NCBI RefSeq assembly: GCF_001613305.1
Contig: NZ_BDCC01000009.1
Location: forward strand, 434,001-498,000
Reading direction: 5' to 3'
DNA: 64,000 nucleotides
Origin: Nocardia vaccinii NBRC 15922
Lineage (GTDB): Bacteria; Actinomycetota; Actinomycetes; Mycobacteriales; Mycobacteriaceae
Shown: positions 1-7,683 of the stretch, piece by piece
How positions within the stretch are numbered: the first letter of the stretch is position 1
Layout: each line of letters opens with the position of its first letter
Notes under the pieces: model-generated
The model's input: only the letters and a program-made list of their open reading frames with translations
Told to the model about the DNA's origin: nothing
Databases searched by the model: none
Program-made: the position numbers and the translations under genes

Positions 1-811
1 GCAGCCGCCACCCGCCCTGCTCCAACCGGCGGCACAGATCGATCTCGACCGCGGAGAACATCTCCTCGTCGAATCCGCCCTCGGCCAGCACCGCGCGCCG
101 CCGCACCAGCAGCGCCGCACCCGGCACATAGGACACCGCACCGCGCGAACTCACCTCGGCCTCGCGCCGACCGCGATCCAGCGACGAACGGGTCTGCTCA
201 TATCGGCCCAGCACCGTGGCGGCCGGTTCGCGCGCGACGATGCGTGGTGCGACCAATGCCACCTCGGGATCGCTGAAATGTCCGAGCATCACCTCGAGCC
301 ACCCGGCCCGGGGCACCACGTTCGAATCCAGGAATGCGACGAATTCGGTTGTGGCCGCACGCAATCCGGAATTACGTGCAGCCGCCGGCCCCTGTCGGCG
401 GTCGTGCCGCAGCACGGTCACCCGGCATCGGCCGCCGGTGCGTGGGATGTCCACGGGCCGGTCCGAACCGTCGTCCACAATCACCACGCTGTGCCCGCGA
501 AGGGTGCGCAGCAAACGTCTCAGACCGTCGGTGTCGTTGTGCAGCGGCACCACGACGGTCACCTCCTCCGGCCGCGGCAGCAGGCGCGGTCGCGGATTGC
601 CGACCCCGGCATCGAGCAGCCGCCTGGCAACCACGGCGGACTTCGGATCGGTCACCTCGAGGTAGCCGTCGCCGATCAGGGCGGCGGCATCCGGCGCAAG
701 TCGCAGCAACCTCGTCGGCGAAACGCCGACGAGGAACCTGCCACCGGAATACGCGCGCACCCTGGGATCGATCCGCACCCCGAACCCGTTGGGCAGTCGC
801 TGATGGCGCAT
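1..811 (-). CDS. mftF: Mycofactocin system glycosyltransferase, N-terminal part (runs off window)
   Basis: Only the first 270 residues are present; the gene leaves the window at base 1. The protein opens with a stretch typical of MftF ([18 protein letters not shown], then [13 protein letters not shown]) followed by a GT2 fold: [33 protein letters not shown] and [12 protein letters not shown] (variant of the metal-binding region). MftF is known to attach oligoglucose to the peptide-derived redox cofactor mycofactocin. Near residue 250, where remembered MftF sequences read GEDVDLCWRL, this one reads [10 protein letters not shown], a notable change. ATG at 811 is chosen because a promoter lies directly upstream. 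No mftA-E is seen upstream, so this copy is transcribed alone. Family call is from memory of related sequences; another GT2 enzyme is the alternative. Confidence 0.78.
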   Translation of the reverse strand, partial: MRHQRLPNGFGVRIDPRVRAYSGGRFLVGVSPTRLLRLAPDAAALIGDGYLEVTDPKSAVVARRLLDAGVGNPRPRLLPRPEEVTVVVPLHNDTDGLRRLLRTLRGHSVVIVDDGSDRPVDIPRTGGRCRVTVLRHDRRQGPAAARNSGLRAATTEFVAFLDSNVVPRAGWLEVMLGHFSDPEVALVAPRIVAREPAATVLGRYEQTRSSLDRGRREAEVSSRGAVSYVPGAALLVRRRAVLAEGGFDEEMFSAVEIDLCRRLEQGGWRL

Positions 812-820
812 TCCGGAAAT

Positions 821-849
821 GTTATGCGCTGTCTGCCGTTCCGGTGCAA
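821..849 (-). promoter_or_regulatory. Promoter for mftF, apparently leaderless
   Basis: On the minus strand TTGCAC (844-849) and CATAAC (821-826) are separated by exactly 17 bases. The mftF ATG follows nine bases after the -10 hexamer, so the transcript would start at or next to the ATG without a Shine-Dalgarno, a common arrangement in actinobacteria. Inferred from sequence only. Confidence 0.5.
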
Positions 850-1113
850 GGTGTCGGAAAAACAGATCGCATTCGGCGCGAATAGCCCGGCAGCGACCGC
901 GATGCCCGCCGCCCCGCGATCACACACCGGATCGCGATCAATGGCTATCACACCGCAAATGAACTCGACGACGAGGCGGATCGCATTGCCGCATCGGACA
1001 GTTCACAACTGGCTATTGCAATCGGACGCCCGCACGAATGTGCGCGGCCGACGAGTGACACACAACCGAACCTCAGCCGCGCCACGCGCTCTAGACTTCG
1101 GGGAGAAAGCACG
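850..1113. other. Intergenic region with no convincing gene
   Basis: Between the mftF promoter and the small leader ORFs of the TetR gene. Open frames here overlap on both strands, lack ribosome binding sites and resemble nothing recognisable. A plus-strand -10-like TCTAGACT near 1089-1096 could start the TetR transcript. Confidence 0.4.
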
Positions 1114-1179
1114 GTGAACAGCTACAGGACGAGTATGCCGCCGAATGAGCGGTCGTGGCCGGAGGCGGCAGCGGAGTAA
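1114..1179 (+). CDS. Possible 21-residue leader peptide
   Basis: GTG codon preceded by GGGGAGAA at suitable spacing, giving a short peptide (begins MNSYRTSMPP, ends PEAAAE) that stops inside the degenerate first copy of the tandem repeat. It is not similar to any family I know. It is included because it has a ribosome binding site and sits at the start of a row of small ORFs leading into the TetR gene. Confidence 0.25.
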   Translation: MNSYRTSMPPNERSWPEAAAE

Positions 1180-1371
1180 CCACGCGCGCCCCGCTCATTC
1201 CGAAAGGACACGGCATGAGCGATCAGGGCCCGAAGGAGGCAGCTTGCGTAACCACGGAGGGCCCAGAGCTCATGCCGAAAAAGGACACAGCATGAGCGAT
1301 CAGGGCCCGGAGAAGGCAGCTTGCGTAACCACGGAGGGCCCAGAGCTCATGCCGAAAAAGGACACAGCATG
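1145..1371 (+). repeat. Tandem repeat with start codon in each copy
   Basis: Two nearly identical 77-bp units begin with ATGAGC at 1215 and 1292; the next ATGAGC, at 1369, starts the TetR gene. A degenerate 70-bp copy begins at 1145. Each unit ends in a purine-rich ribosome binding site (CCGAAAAAGGACACAGC in the full copies) just before the next ATG. Because 77 is not a multiple of three, successive copies are in different frames. The two full copies differ at only a few bases, so the duplication is recent or maintained by selection. Confidence 0.85.
1215..1295 (+). CDS. Possible 26-residue peptide, tandem copy 1
   Basis: Starts at the ATG of the first full repeat (MSDQGPKEAACV... ending PKKDTA) with AAAGGAC upstream. 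Its TGA overlaps the ATG of the next copy (ATGA), which would couple their translation. No family recognised; it lacks the C-terminal core expected of a mycofactocin precursor. It may be a leader controlling the TetR gene or simply an accident of repeat structure. Confidence 0.3.
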   Translation: MSDQGPKEAACVTTEGPELMPKKDTA

Positions 1372-1372
1372 A
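1292..1372 (+). CDS. Possible 26-residue peptide, tandem copy 2
   Basis: Near-identical to the preceding 26-residue ORF, differing at two residues (PEK for PKE). It starts at the second repeat ATG and its TGA overlaps the TetR start (ATGA at 1369-1372), so ribosomes finishing here would be placed on the regulator's start codon. Function unknown; expression needs ribosome profiling or proteomics. Confidence 0.3.
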   Translation: MSDQGPEKAACVTTEGPELMPKKDTA

Positions 1373-2061
1373 GCGGACCACCGGCACAGTCTCGAGGTGT
1401 TATGGGAGTCGGACGGATGCAGACCAGTGGGGGCCGTAATGCCGGGGGCGCCACCAATCAGACACTGTCGGAATCGGAGATCGTGGAGGCCGCGCTGCGC
1501 GTGGTGCGTCAGGATGGCGTGGAGAAGTTGTCGATGCGGCGGTTGTCCCGCGAACTCGGCGTCTCTCCGATGGCCCCCTACTACTACGTCGCCGACAAAA
1601 GCGAACTACTCGATCTGGTGGCCACCGCCGCACTGACCGGGGTGCGTAAACCCACCCGGGAATCGGGTCCGTGGCAGCAGCGCCTGCGCGAACTGGTCGA
1701 TCAGATCGATGAGAAATTGCGCAAGCATCCGGGGCTCGGCGACGTACTCATCGAACAGATGCTCGGCAAACAGCTGGATCTGATCGGCGCTGTGATGGAA
1801 ATCCTATCCGACGCCGGATTCGACGATCGCGCCGTGCTGTCGGCCTATGCGACGATCCATACGTATCTGTTCGGGCGCAGCCGGGTCAATCCACGGGACC
1901 GCGCCGCCCTGGCCGATGCGACGTTGCCCGATGCAATGGCCCGCGCGGTCAAACATATGGGCGACCTGCGCGGCCGATACTCCTACGACTTCGGTATGGA
2001 CGTACTGATCTCCGGTCTGGAAGCCCAGCTTGTCCGGCGGCAGGAGGGCTGCGTATCATGA
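1369..2061 (+). CDS. TetR family transcriptional regulator
   Basis: A 230-residue repressor-type regulator. The N-terminal helix-turn-helix covers roughly residues 30-75 (LSESEIVEAALRVVR, then SMRRLSRELGVSPMAPYYYV, a typical TetR recognition helix with the YYYV variant), and the rest is an all-helical ligand-binding domain of the TetR C-terminal type. ATG 1369 is chosen for its AAAAAGGACAC ribosome binding site and ATGA coupling to the leader ORF; in-frame starts at 1321 and ATG codons a few residues inside are alternatives. It lies just upstream of kshB, but the operator between them matches KstR rather than an obvious site for this protein, so its target is unknown. Confidence 0.8.
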   Translation: MSGPPAQSRGVMGVGRMQTSGGRNAGGATNQTLSESEIVEAALRVVRQDGVEKLSMRRLSRELGVSPMAPYYYVADKSELLDLVATAALTGVRKPTRESGPWQQRLRELVDQIDEKLRKHPGLGDVLIEQMLGKQLDLIGAVMEILSDAGFDDRAVLSAYATIHTYLFGRSRVNPRDRAALADATLPDAMARAVKHMGDLRGRYSYDFGMDVLISGLEAQLVRRQEGCVS

Positions 2062-2064
2062 AAT

Positions 2065-2078
2065 TAGAACACGTTCTA
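2065..2078. promoter_or_regulatory. KstR-type operator upstream of kshB
   Basis: TAGAACACGTTCTA is a full match to the published KstR palindrome (T-N2-AAC-N2-GTT-N2-A). It lies 41 bases before the kshB ATG and directly after the TetR stop. KstR is the TetR-type repressor of cholesterol catabolism in mycolic-acid actinobacteria, and kshB belongs to its regulon in Mycobacterium. Confidence 0.8.
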
Positions 2079-2119
2079 GTTTGATGTTTTCGCGTGAACG
2101 CCCGGCCCGAGAGGACGTT

Positions 2120-3193
2120 ATGACCACCGCCGACCCTCGACACGATCCCGACGTACCGCACAGCTCGCGATCGGTGATGCTGCGGGTATCCGAGGTCGTC
2201 ACCGAGACGGCCGATGCCTGTTCGCTGGTCTTCGAGGTGCCCGCGGAGCTGCGCGAGCGGTTCGAGTATCAGCCCGGTCAGTTCCTCACCCTGCGCATCC
2301 CCAGCGAGCTGACCGGCTCAGTAGCGCGCTGCTACTCGCTGGCCAGCTCACCGCACACCGACGACGCGCCGAAGGTCACCGTCAAGCGCACGGCCGACGG
2401 ATACGCCTCGAACTGGGTGTGCGACAACGTCCGGGCCGGGGACACCATCGAGGTACTTCCGCCCTCGGGCGTCTTCACACCCAAGGATCTGGACGAGGAT
2501 CTGCTGCTGTTCGGCGCGGGCAGCGGTATCACGCCGATCATGTCGATCCTCAAATCGGCGCTGGTCGGCGGGAGCGGCCGGATCACGCTGATCTACGCGA
2601 ACCGGGACGCCGAATCGGTCATCTTCGCCGAGGAACTGCGCGAACTGGCGGATAAATATCCACAGCGGCTGGTGATCGTGCACTGGCTCGAAACCCTGCA
2701 GGGCCTGCCGAGCGTGGAGAAGCTGGCCGCGCTGGCCCGGCCCTTCGCCGAGCACCGGGCGTTCATGTGCGGACCCAAGCCGTTCATGGAGGGTGTGCAC
2801 GATGCCCTCGCCCAATTGGGCGTCCCACGCAACCGCACCCACGCCGAGGTCTTCAATTCCCTCGCCGGAGACCCGTTCGCGGATGTCGAAGCCGAAGAGG
2901 TCAGCGAGGAGGAGGCCGCCGCGGCCGCCACGGTCGACGTGGAACTCGACGGCGAGGTGCACAACCTCCAGTGGCCGCGCAGCAAGACCCTGGTCGACAT
3001 CATGCTGAGCAAGGGCCTGGACGTGCCGTACTCCTGCCAGGAGGGCGAATGCGGCTCCTGCGCCTGCACCGTCCTCGAGGGCAAGGTGGAGATGGACAAC
3101 TCCGAGATCCTCGACCCGGAGGACATCGAGGCCGGATACATCCTGGGCTGCCAGGCGCACCCGGTGACCGACCACCTGAAAATCCAGTTCTGA
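2120..3193 (+). CDS. kshB: 3-ketosteroid 9-alpha-hydroxylase, reductase component
   Basis: A 357-residue class IA reductase: FAD domain with RCYSLASSP (FAD-binding RxYS), NAD domain with LLFGAGSGITPIMSIL and MCGPKPFM, and a C-terminal plant-type [2Fe-2S] ferredoxin with C-x4-C-x2-C (CQEGECGSC) and a last cysteine in LGCQ. It would pass electrons from NADH to the Rieske oxygenase KshA that opens the sterol B ring. Sequence runs such as RIPSELTGSVARCYSL and VTVKRTADGYASNW closely match remembered KshB (Rv3571). ATG 2120 follows GAGAGGAC. A KstR box sits upstream. kshA is not in this window, and related reductases serving other oxygenases cannot be excluded. Confidence 0.85.
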   Translation: MTTADPRHDPDVPHSSRSVMLRVSEVVTETADACSLVFEVPAELRERFEYQPGQFLTLRIPSELTGSVARCYSLASSPHTDDAPKVTVKRTADGYASNWVCDNVRAGDTIEVLPPSGVFTPKDLDEDLLLFGAGSGITPIMSILKSALVGGSGRITLIYANRDAESVIFAEELRELADKYPQRLVIVHWLETLQGLPSVEKLAALARPFAEHRAFMCGPKPFMEGVHDALAQLGVPRNRTHAEVFNSLAGDPFADVEAEEVSEEEAAAAATVDVELDGEVHNLQWPRSKTLVDIMLSKGLDVPYSCQEGECGSCACTVLEGKVEMDNSEILDPEDIEAGYILGCQAHPVTDHLKIQF

Positions 3194-3309
3194 AATTTGG
3201 CCTCCGCTGCTGTAATTCGGCCTCCGCTCCGCTACGGCTGTTTTCGGCTCGCTTCGTGGCTCGTCGTTCACTCGGCGGCGAGGAGTCGACTGGGGTCCGC
3301 GCTCTTCGG

Positions 3310-4095
3310 TCAGGCAGTGATGACTTCGGCGGGTGCGCCCAGGACCCGTCCGGCTTCGAAAGCCGATGCGCTGGTAGGCAGTTCGCCGGGGCGGCCGCTG
3401 TTGAAGACGGTGACCGTTCCGGAGCCCGCGGCAGGGCGGCCGAGCGCGTCCATGCGACGGAGGGTCTGCACCGCGACGGCCTCAGCACTGTCGAACAACC
3501 GCACACCCGGCGGCAGCGCGGCCAGGATGGCGTCCATGACCAGCGGGTAGTGGGTGCAGCCCAGGACGATGCCCTCGGTGCCCGGCGGTGTCAGTGCGGC
3601 GGCCGCGGCGATGGCCTCCCCGATGCCGGTCGGATCGCCCCGGTCGATCGAGTCGGCGAGCCCGTGGCAGGCCACGCCGGTCACCTCGGCCGCGCCGCCG
3701 AAACGGGTGATCAGATCGGACTGATAGCGGCTCGCGGTCGTCGCGGCGGTCGCCCACACCGCCACCGTGGCGCAGACCGCGGCCGCGGGTTTGATCGCCG
3801 GTACCGTGCCGATCACGGGGACACCTGGACCAACCTCGGCGCGCACCTGTTCCAGGGCCGACACGCTGGCGGTGTTGCAGGGCAGCACGATGACCTCCGC
3901 GCCCAGCTCGATCGACCGACGGGTCGCGTTCAGCACCCGGTCCACCAGCCAGGATTCGGGCTTGGGACCCCACGGCGCACCCTCGGGATCGAGCTGCAGC
4001 AGCAGGTCGAGATCAGGCCGCAGCCGACGCAACCACGCTCCGGTGGTCAACAGTCCGAGGCCCGAATCGATCAGCGCGACAATCACACCCGCCAC
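3310..4095 (-). CDS. Asp/Glu racemase superfamily protein (MurI-like)
   Basis: A 261-residue protein of the aspartate/glutamate racemase fold. It has the N-terminal DSGLG signature (DSGVGG in MurI) and both cysteine motifs, VLPCNTAS in the first half and VLGCTHYPL in the second, so both acid/base cysteines are present. The region after DSGLG diverges from true MurI, where GDTARVPYG would be expected, so it is probably a paralogue rather than the cell-wall glutamate racemase. Start is a GTG at 4095. It is convergent with kshB and 63 bases downstream of the ferredoxin reductase, so possibly co-transcribed with it. Substrate unknown. Confidence 0.75.
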   Translation of the reverse strand: MAGVIVALIDSGLGLLTTGAWLRRLRPDLDLLLQLDPEGAPWGPKPESWLVDRVLNATRRSIELGAEVIVLPCNTASVSALEQVRAEVGPGVPVIGTVPAIKPAAAVCATVAVWATAATTASRYQSDLITRFGGAAEVTGVACHGLADSIDRGDPTGIGEAIAAAAALTPPGTEGIVLGCTHYPLVMDAILAALPPGVRLFDSAEAVAVQTLRRMDALGRPAAGSGTVTVFNSGRPGELPTSASAFEAGRVLGAPAEVITA

Positions 4096-4158
4096 TGTAT
4101 TAGTGACCGGCGTGCTGTCTGCGCCGCACCCTGCCCTGCGGCAGGACGAGCCGGTACG

Positions 4159-5343
4159 TCAACCGACCCGCTCGCCGGGACGGGTGTTGGCGGCAAGTTC
4201 GGCCCGCATCTTCATCACCTTGCCCGCCTTGCCCGCGCCGACCACCCCCGTGAGCACGCCGTCGGTGAGGTAGTGGGCGAGGAACTTGCGCCCGTCGTCC
4301 TCGACGATGCGGATCTCGTCCGCCCCGCTGGTCGAACCCAGGACCTGGATCTTCACCTCGTATTGATCGCTCCATACATACGGCACCCCGGCCGCGGGCC
4401 CCTCGGCGCCCAGCAGCGCGGCGGCCAGCACCTGAGCCTGTTCACCCGCGCTGGTCCAATGCTCCACCCGACGATGCACCCCGCCCTTGCGCCAGGCCGC
4501 GACATCGCCGAGCGCCCAGACGTGCTCGACCGAGGTGCGGCCCGACTCGTCGGCCAGGACGCCGCCGCCGGCGGACCGATCGGCCAGCGGGATACCGGAT
4601 TCGGCGAGCCAGTCGGTCGCCGGGGCGGAGCCGACGCCGATCACCACCAGATCGGCCTCGACGGCCGAACCGTCCGACAGCCGCGCACCGCGCACCGCGT
4701 CATCCTCGACGACGAGCGATTCCAAACCGACGCCGCAGCGCAGGTCGACGCCCTGTGCTCGATGCAGCCGCCCGACCAGTGCACCGACCTGCTCGCCCAG
4801 TGCGGCGGCCAGCGGCGTCGGCTGTGGTTCCACCAGGACGACCTCGACGCCGCGGGAACGGAAACTGGCCGCCAACTCACAACCGATGAAACCCGCGCCG
4901 ACGACCAGCGCGCGAGACGCGCCGGCCAGCCCGTCGCGCAGACCGGCGGCATCGTCGTGACTGCGCAGCACGTGCACCCCCGACGCGTCGGGCAGACCCG
5001 GAATCCGCTTGGGACGCAGGCCCGTCGCGATGATCAGACGGTCGTAGTCCAAGGCGTTCCCGTCGGCCAGCAGCAGCCGCCGAGCGACGATGTCCACGCC
5101 GGTGGCCGCGACGCCGAGGCGCACCTCGATATCGTTCTCCGCGAAGAACTCCGCCGGGCGCAGCGTGGTGTCGTCGGTCTCCCCGCGCACGAACTGCTTG
5201 GACAGCGGCGGCCGGTCGTACGGCAGATGTACCTCGTCACCGACCAGAACCAGCCCGCCCTCATATCCGGCGCGCCGCAGTTCCTCCGCGGCGCGCAGTC
5301 CGGACAGGCCGGCACCGACGATCACGATCGGCCGGCCGGTCAT
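4159..5343 (-). CDS. FAD-dependent ferredoxin/rubredoxin-type reductase
   Basis: A 394-residue pyridine nucleotide-disulphide oxidoreductase-like protein of the putidaredoxin/rhodocoxin reductase family. Dinucleotide folds are at residues 5-11 (IVGAGLSGLRAA, FAD) and near 148 (VVGAGFIGCELA, NAD), with the ALGDVAAW motif late in the protein and the reductase C-terminal domain after residue 320. It is expected to move electrons from NAD(P)H to a ferredoxin serving a P450 or oxygenase. The gene resembles Rv0688, which lies in the same tuf-mycofactocin neighbourhood of M. tuberculosis. The KstR box at 5416-5429 lies 73 bases upstream, suggesting sterol control. Confidence 0.82.
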   Translation of the reverse strand: MTGRPIVIVGAGLSGLRAAEELRRAGYEGGLVLVGDEVHLPYDRPPLSKQFVRGETDDTTLRPAEFFAENDIEVRLGVAATGVDIVARRLLLADGNALDYDRLIIATGLRPKRIPGLPDASGVHVLRSHDDAAGLRDGLAGASRALVVGAGFIGCELAASFRSRGVEVVLVEPQPTPLAAALGEQVGALVGRLHRAQGVDLRCGVGLESLVVEDDAVRGARLSDGSAVEADLVVIGVGSAPATDWLAESGIPLADRSAGGGVLADESGRTSVEHVWALGDVAAWRKGGVHRRVEHWTSAGEQAQVLAAALLGAEGPAAGVPYVWSDQYEVKIQVLGSTSGADEIRIVEDDGRKFLAHYLTDGVLTGVVGAGKAGKVMKMRAELAANTRPGERVG

Positions 5344-5415
5344 CGGATCACCCCGGGCGTGTCGCGGACATGGCAGATTTCAGGTATCGAAAGGTGCACG
5401 ATACCCAACTTATTC

Positions 5416-5429
5416 TAGAACGTGTTCTA
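5416..5429. promoter_or_regulatory. Second KstR-type operator
   Basis: TAGAACGTGTTCTA again fits T-N2-AAC-N2-GTT-N2-A fully and is embedded in the wider dyad TTCTAGAACGTGTTCTAA. It sits 73 bases upstream of the ferredoxin reductase start and 142 bases upstream of the divergent SPW gene; the reductase is the likelier target. Confidence 0.78.
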
Positions 5430-5500
5430 ATTTCTGGACTGTGATCACCGACACGTCCCGACCGCACCGGATATTGCCACCCAATCGTGCCTGACCAGAT

Positions 5501-5529
5501 ATTGATCGGGCGGTCAATCAGAGTTATAC
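5501..5529 (+). promoter_or_regulatory. Promoter and probable TetR operator for the SPW-TetR pair
   Basis: An imperfect dyad ATTGATCGGGCGGTCAAT (5501-5518) overlaps a TTGATC -35 at 5502-5507; a -10 TTATAC lies at 5524-5529, 16 bases further. An operator overlapping the -35 of the operon that encodes a TetR regulator suggests autorepression. Inferred. Confidence 0.45.
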
Positions 5530-5570
5530 CGGGAATTGAACACACATCACCGCCCTCGAGGAGGCAAAAC

Positions 5571-5918
5571 ATGTTCACCGAATCCCGTGCGCAGGACTTC
5601 GTAGCAGTCGTGCTCGGTGTCTACACTGCGCTGTCGCCGATATGGGTCGATCACAACGACCGGGCCCTGTGGACGTTGATCGTGCTCGGCGTGCTCATCG
5701 CCCTGACCGGTCTGGCACAGATGGCGCGTCCGGCGATGTCCGGTACGGACTACGCCATGGGCGTGCTGGGCGTCCTGCTGTTCATCGCCCCGTGGGTCAT
5801 GGACTACAGCTCCTTCAACGGCGCGTCCTGGACGTCCTGGATCGTGGGCGTACTGACCGTCGTGGTCGCCGTCGCAGCCCTTCCACAAGTAACAGCACGG
5901 ATGCATACTGCTCACTGA
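5571..5918 (+). CDS. SPW-repeat integral membrane protein
   Basis: A 115-residue hydrophobic protein with four predicted membrane helices in two similar halves, each carrying the family signature: ALSPIWVDHN in the first and IAPWVMDY in the second. ATG 5571 follows GGAGG at good spacing; upstream in-frame starts lack a binding site. SPW proteins are common in actinobacteria and have no established function. The stop overlaps the start of the following TetR gene (TGATG), so the two form an operon, and the membrane protein is probably the regulator's target. Confidence 0.75.
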   Translation: MFTESRAQDFVAVVLGVYTALSPIWVDHNDRALWTLIVLGVLIALTGLAQMARPAMSGTDYAMGVLGVLLFIAPWVMDYSSFNGASWTSWIVGVLTVVVAVAALPQVTARMHTAH

Positions 5919-6547
5919 TGCACATGACCAAACCCCATCGAGCCGGGCGCCGCCGGAGCAAGAAGGTCGATGGCGACGCCCGCCAGCTCATTCTCGATGC
6001 CGCCGAAAGTCTTTTCGCGACTCACGGATTCGATGCCACCGCGACCGCGGCGATCGCCACGACGGCAGGTGTGCCCAAGGGGTTGGTCTTCTATTACTTC
6101 CCGACCAAGGATTCGATTTTGTCGGCGCTGATGGCCGAGCGGATTCCGGCCAACCCGCTCGACGACATCGACGCCGTCGTCTCCCCCGGTGATCCGGCCA
6201 AGAGCCTGATCGCCCTGGATGCCGCGTTGAATCTGCGCGATCACCATTCCTCGGTGCTGCGTGTCATCATGTGGCGCGAGGCCGACACCCACCCCGACGT
6301 CCGTAAACAGTTGCGGCGCATGCGCGATCAGTTGCAGGACATCACCGCGCGAGTGCTACAGGCGAGCGCGCCCGGCCCGGTCCGGCCCGGCACGTTGCGC
6401 GCCTGCGCGGGCGCGTGGGTCTCGGCGATGCTGGCCATCGCCACCACCGACCGGCTGCACGCCCTGGACGGCCTGAGCCTGCCGACCGCCGACGAGATCC
6501 TGAACATCTCGCAGGTCGTCGCCGCGGGTATGACGCATCTGGGCTGA
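5918..6547 (+). CDS. TetR family regulator coupled to SPW protein
   Basis: A 209-residue regulator with N-terminal HTH (RQLILDAAESLFATHGF, then AGVPKGLVFYYFPTKDSIL) and a helical ligand-binding domain ending near GMTHLG. The ATG at 5918 shares a base with the SPW stop codon, so translation is coupled. The probable operator at 5501-5518 suggests it represses its own operon. Ligand unknown; TetR-SPW pairing points to a membrane-stress or small-molecule signal, but nothing in the sequence fixes it. Confidence 0.8.
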   Translation: MHMTKPHRAGRRRSKKVDGDARQLILDAAESLFATHGFDATATAAIATTAGVPKGLVFYYFPTKDSILSALMAERIPANPLDDIDAVVSPGDPAKSLIALDAALNLRDHHSSVLRVIMWREADTHPDVRKQLRRMRDQLQDITARVLQASAPGPVRPGTLRACAGAWVSAMLAIATTDRLHALDGLSLPTADEILNISQVVAAGMTHLG

Positions 6548-6607
6548 GCGCTGGGGCATTCGCCGCCGCATCCTCCGGCGTGGCGAAACGGACCGCGAGA
6601 CGGTGAA

Positions 6608-6634
6608 TTATCCACAACCCCCGAGTTGTCCACA
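6608..6634 (+). promoter_or_regulatory. Two DnaA-box-like 9-mers in direct repeat
   Basis: TTATCCACA (6608-6616) is the consensus DnaA box and TTGTCCACA (6626-6634) is the favoured high-GC variant; they are 18 bases apart in the same orientation, about 50 bases before the AbiEi-like gene. Actual DnaA binding is untested. Confidence 0.5.
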
Positions 6635-6684
6635 TTCGTCCCGAGGCGCGCCCGAAAGGGCTTCGGCGCACTGATGATCGACGT

Positions 6685-7635
6685 ATGGCAACCCCGCAAC
6701 CGATCTCTCGCCGCGACGCCCTCGCCACCGGGCTGTCGGATTCCGATCTGCGCAGACTGTGCCGGCACGGCCTGTGGCATCGCGTCCGGACCGGGCACTA
6801 TCTCAGTGCACCGGCCGAGACGCTCAGCGCGGTGGACCGGCATCGAGCACTGATCCGGGCGACCATCGCGGCAACCGCGGATGTCGCGGTGATGAGCCAC
6901 GTTTCGGCGTTGATCGGGCACGACCTGCCGACCTGGCGGATCCGGCTGGATCGCGCCCATCTCACCCGCACTCGCCGCAACGGCGCGCGGATCGGCCGCC
7001 TGCTGGTGGTGCACGCCGGGCAGCTTTCGCCGGACGAGATCGTCACGGTGGAGGGAATCCGCTACACGACCGCGGCCCGCACGATCGTCGACATCGCCCG
7101 AACCGAGGGGTTCGAACAGGCGGTCGCGGCCGGTGACGCGGCCCTGCACCGCGGCGCGACGACGGCGGCGCAGCTGCGCGAACAGCTGCACCGGGCGCGA
7201 GCCCGCCCGGGCTACAAACAAGCCGCGCACGTCCTGACCTTCCTCGACGGCCGCAGCTCCAGCGTCGGCGAATCCCGTCTGCGAGTAGCGGTGGCCGCGG
7301 CCGACCTGCCCGCACCCGAGGTGAAGGCCCGAATACTCAGCCCCGACAACAGTTTCGTCGCCCGCGTCGACTGTCTGTTCCCCGAGCTCGGCGTCGCGGT
7401 CGACTTCGATCCGAGGCCGGAGCCCGGACGCGAAAGCGAGGCCGCCGAACGTGCCGCACTCGCCGCCGAACTGCGTGACGACCGGCTGCGCGCCCTCGGC
7501 TGGATCCCGGTCCGATGCACCTCGAGCGAACTCGACGATGCCGAGGAGGTGCCCCGCCGGATCACCACCGCCACCGAGGCCGCCGCCTGCCTCACCCGCC
7601 ACGGGCGGTGGGTTCCGGCGCCCCGGCTCCGATGA
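6685..7635 (+). CDS. AbiEi-type antitoxin domain / DUF559-like nuclease-fold protein
   Basis: A 316-residue protein of a large actinobacterial family. The first 60 residues form a winged-helix AbiEi-like domain (ATGLSDSDLRRLCRHGLWHRVRTGHYLSA), the middle is the AbiEi-like body (ALIGHDLPTW, TTAARTIVDIAR), and the C-terminus resembles a Vsr/DUF559 endonuclease fold with GESRLR, VARVDCLFPELGVAVDFD supplying acidic residues where this fold has its E-D-E/D set. No partner AbiEii toxin lies beside it, so it is not an obvious type IV toxin-antitoxin pair. DnaA-box-like sequences lie on both sides. Biochemical role unknown. Confidence 0.6.
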   Translation: MATPQPISRRDALATGLSDSDLRRLCRHGLWHRVRTGHYLSAPAETLSAVDRHRALIRATIAATADVAVMSHVSALIGHDLPTWRIRLDRAHLTRTRRNGARIGRLLVVHAGQLSPDEIVTVEGIRYTTAARTIVDIARTEGFEQAVAAGDAALHRGATTAAQLREQLHRARARPGYKQAAHVLTFLDGRSSSVGESRLRVAVAAADLPAPEVKARILSPDNSFVARVDCLFPELGVAVDFDPRPEPGRESEAAERAALAAELRDDRLRALGWIPVRCTSSELDDAEEVPRRITTATEAAACLTRHGRWVPAPRLR

Positions 7636-7683
7636 ATTCACACCGTTCGTATCTTCCCAGCTACCACGCGAATCGAGTGCGCC

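Noticed and set aside
676..951. Minus-strand frame overlapping the mftF start
   Set aside because: It overlaps mftF in another frame and has no ribosome binding site or family resemblance.
1215..1372. The 26-residue tandem peptides as mycofactocin precursors (MftA)
   Set aside because: They lie near an mftF-like gene, but lack the conserved C-terminal core ending in Cys-Gly-Val-Tyr and there is no mftB or mftC beside them.
3194..3309. Repeated GGCCTCCGCT words after kshB as a terminator or mobile end
   Set aside because: Short direct repeats without inverted symmetry or T-run; common low-complexity wording in such genomes.
2767..5418. Long plus-strand open frame opposite the racemase and reductase genes
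   Set aside because: It runs across three real genes on other frames, has Arg/Gly/His-rich shadow composition and no domains; the minus-strand genes have full motif sets.
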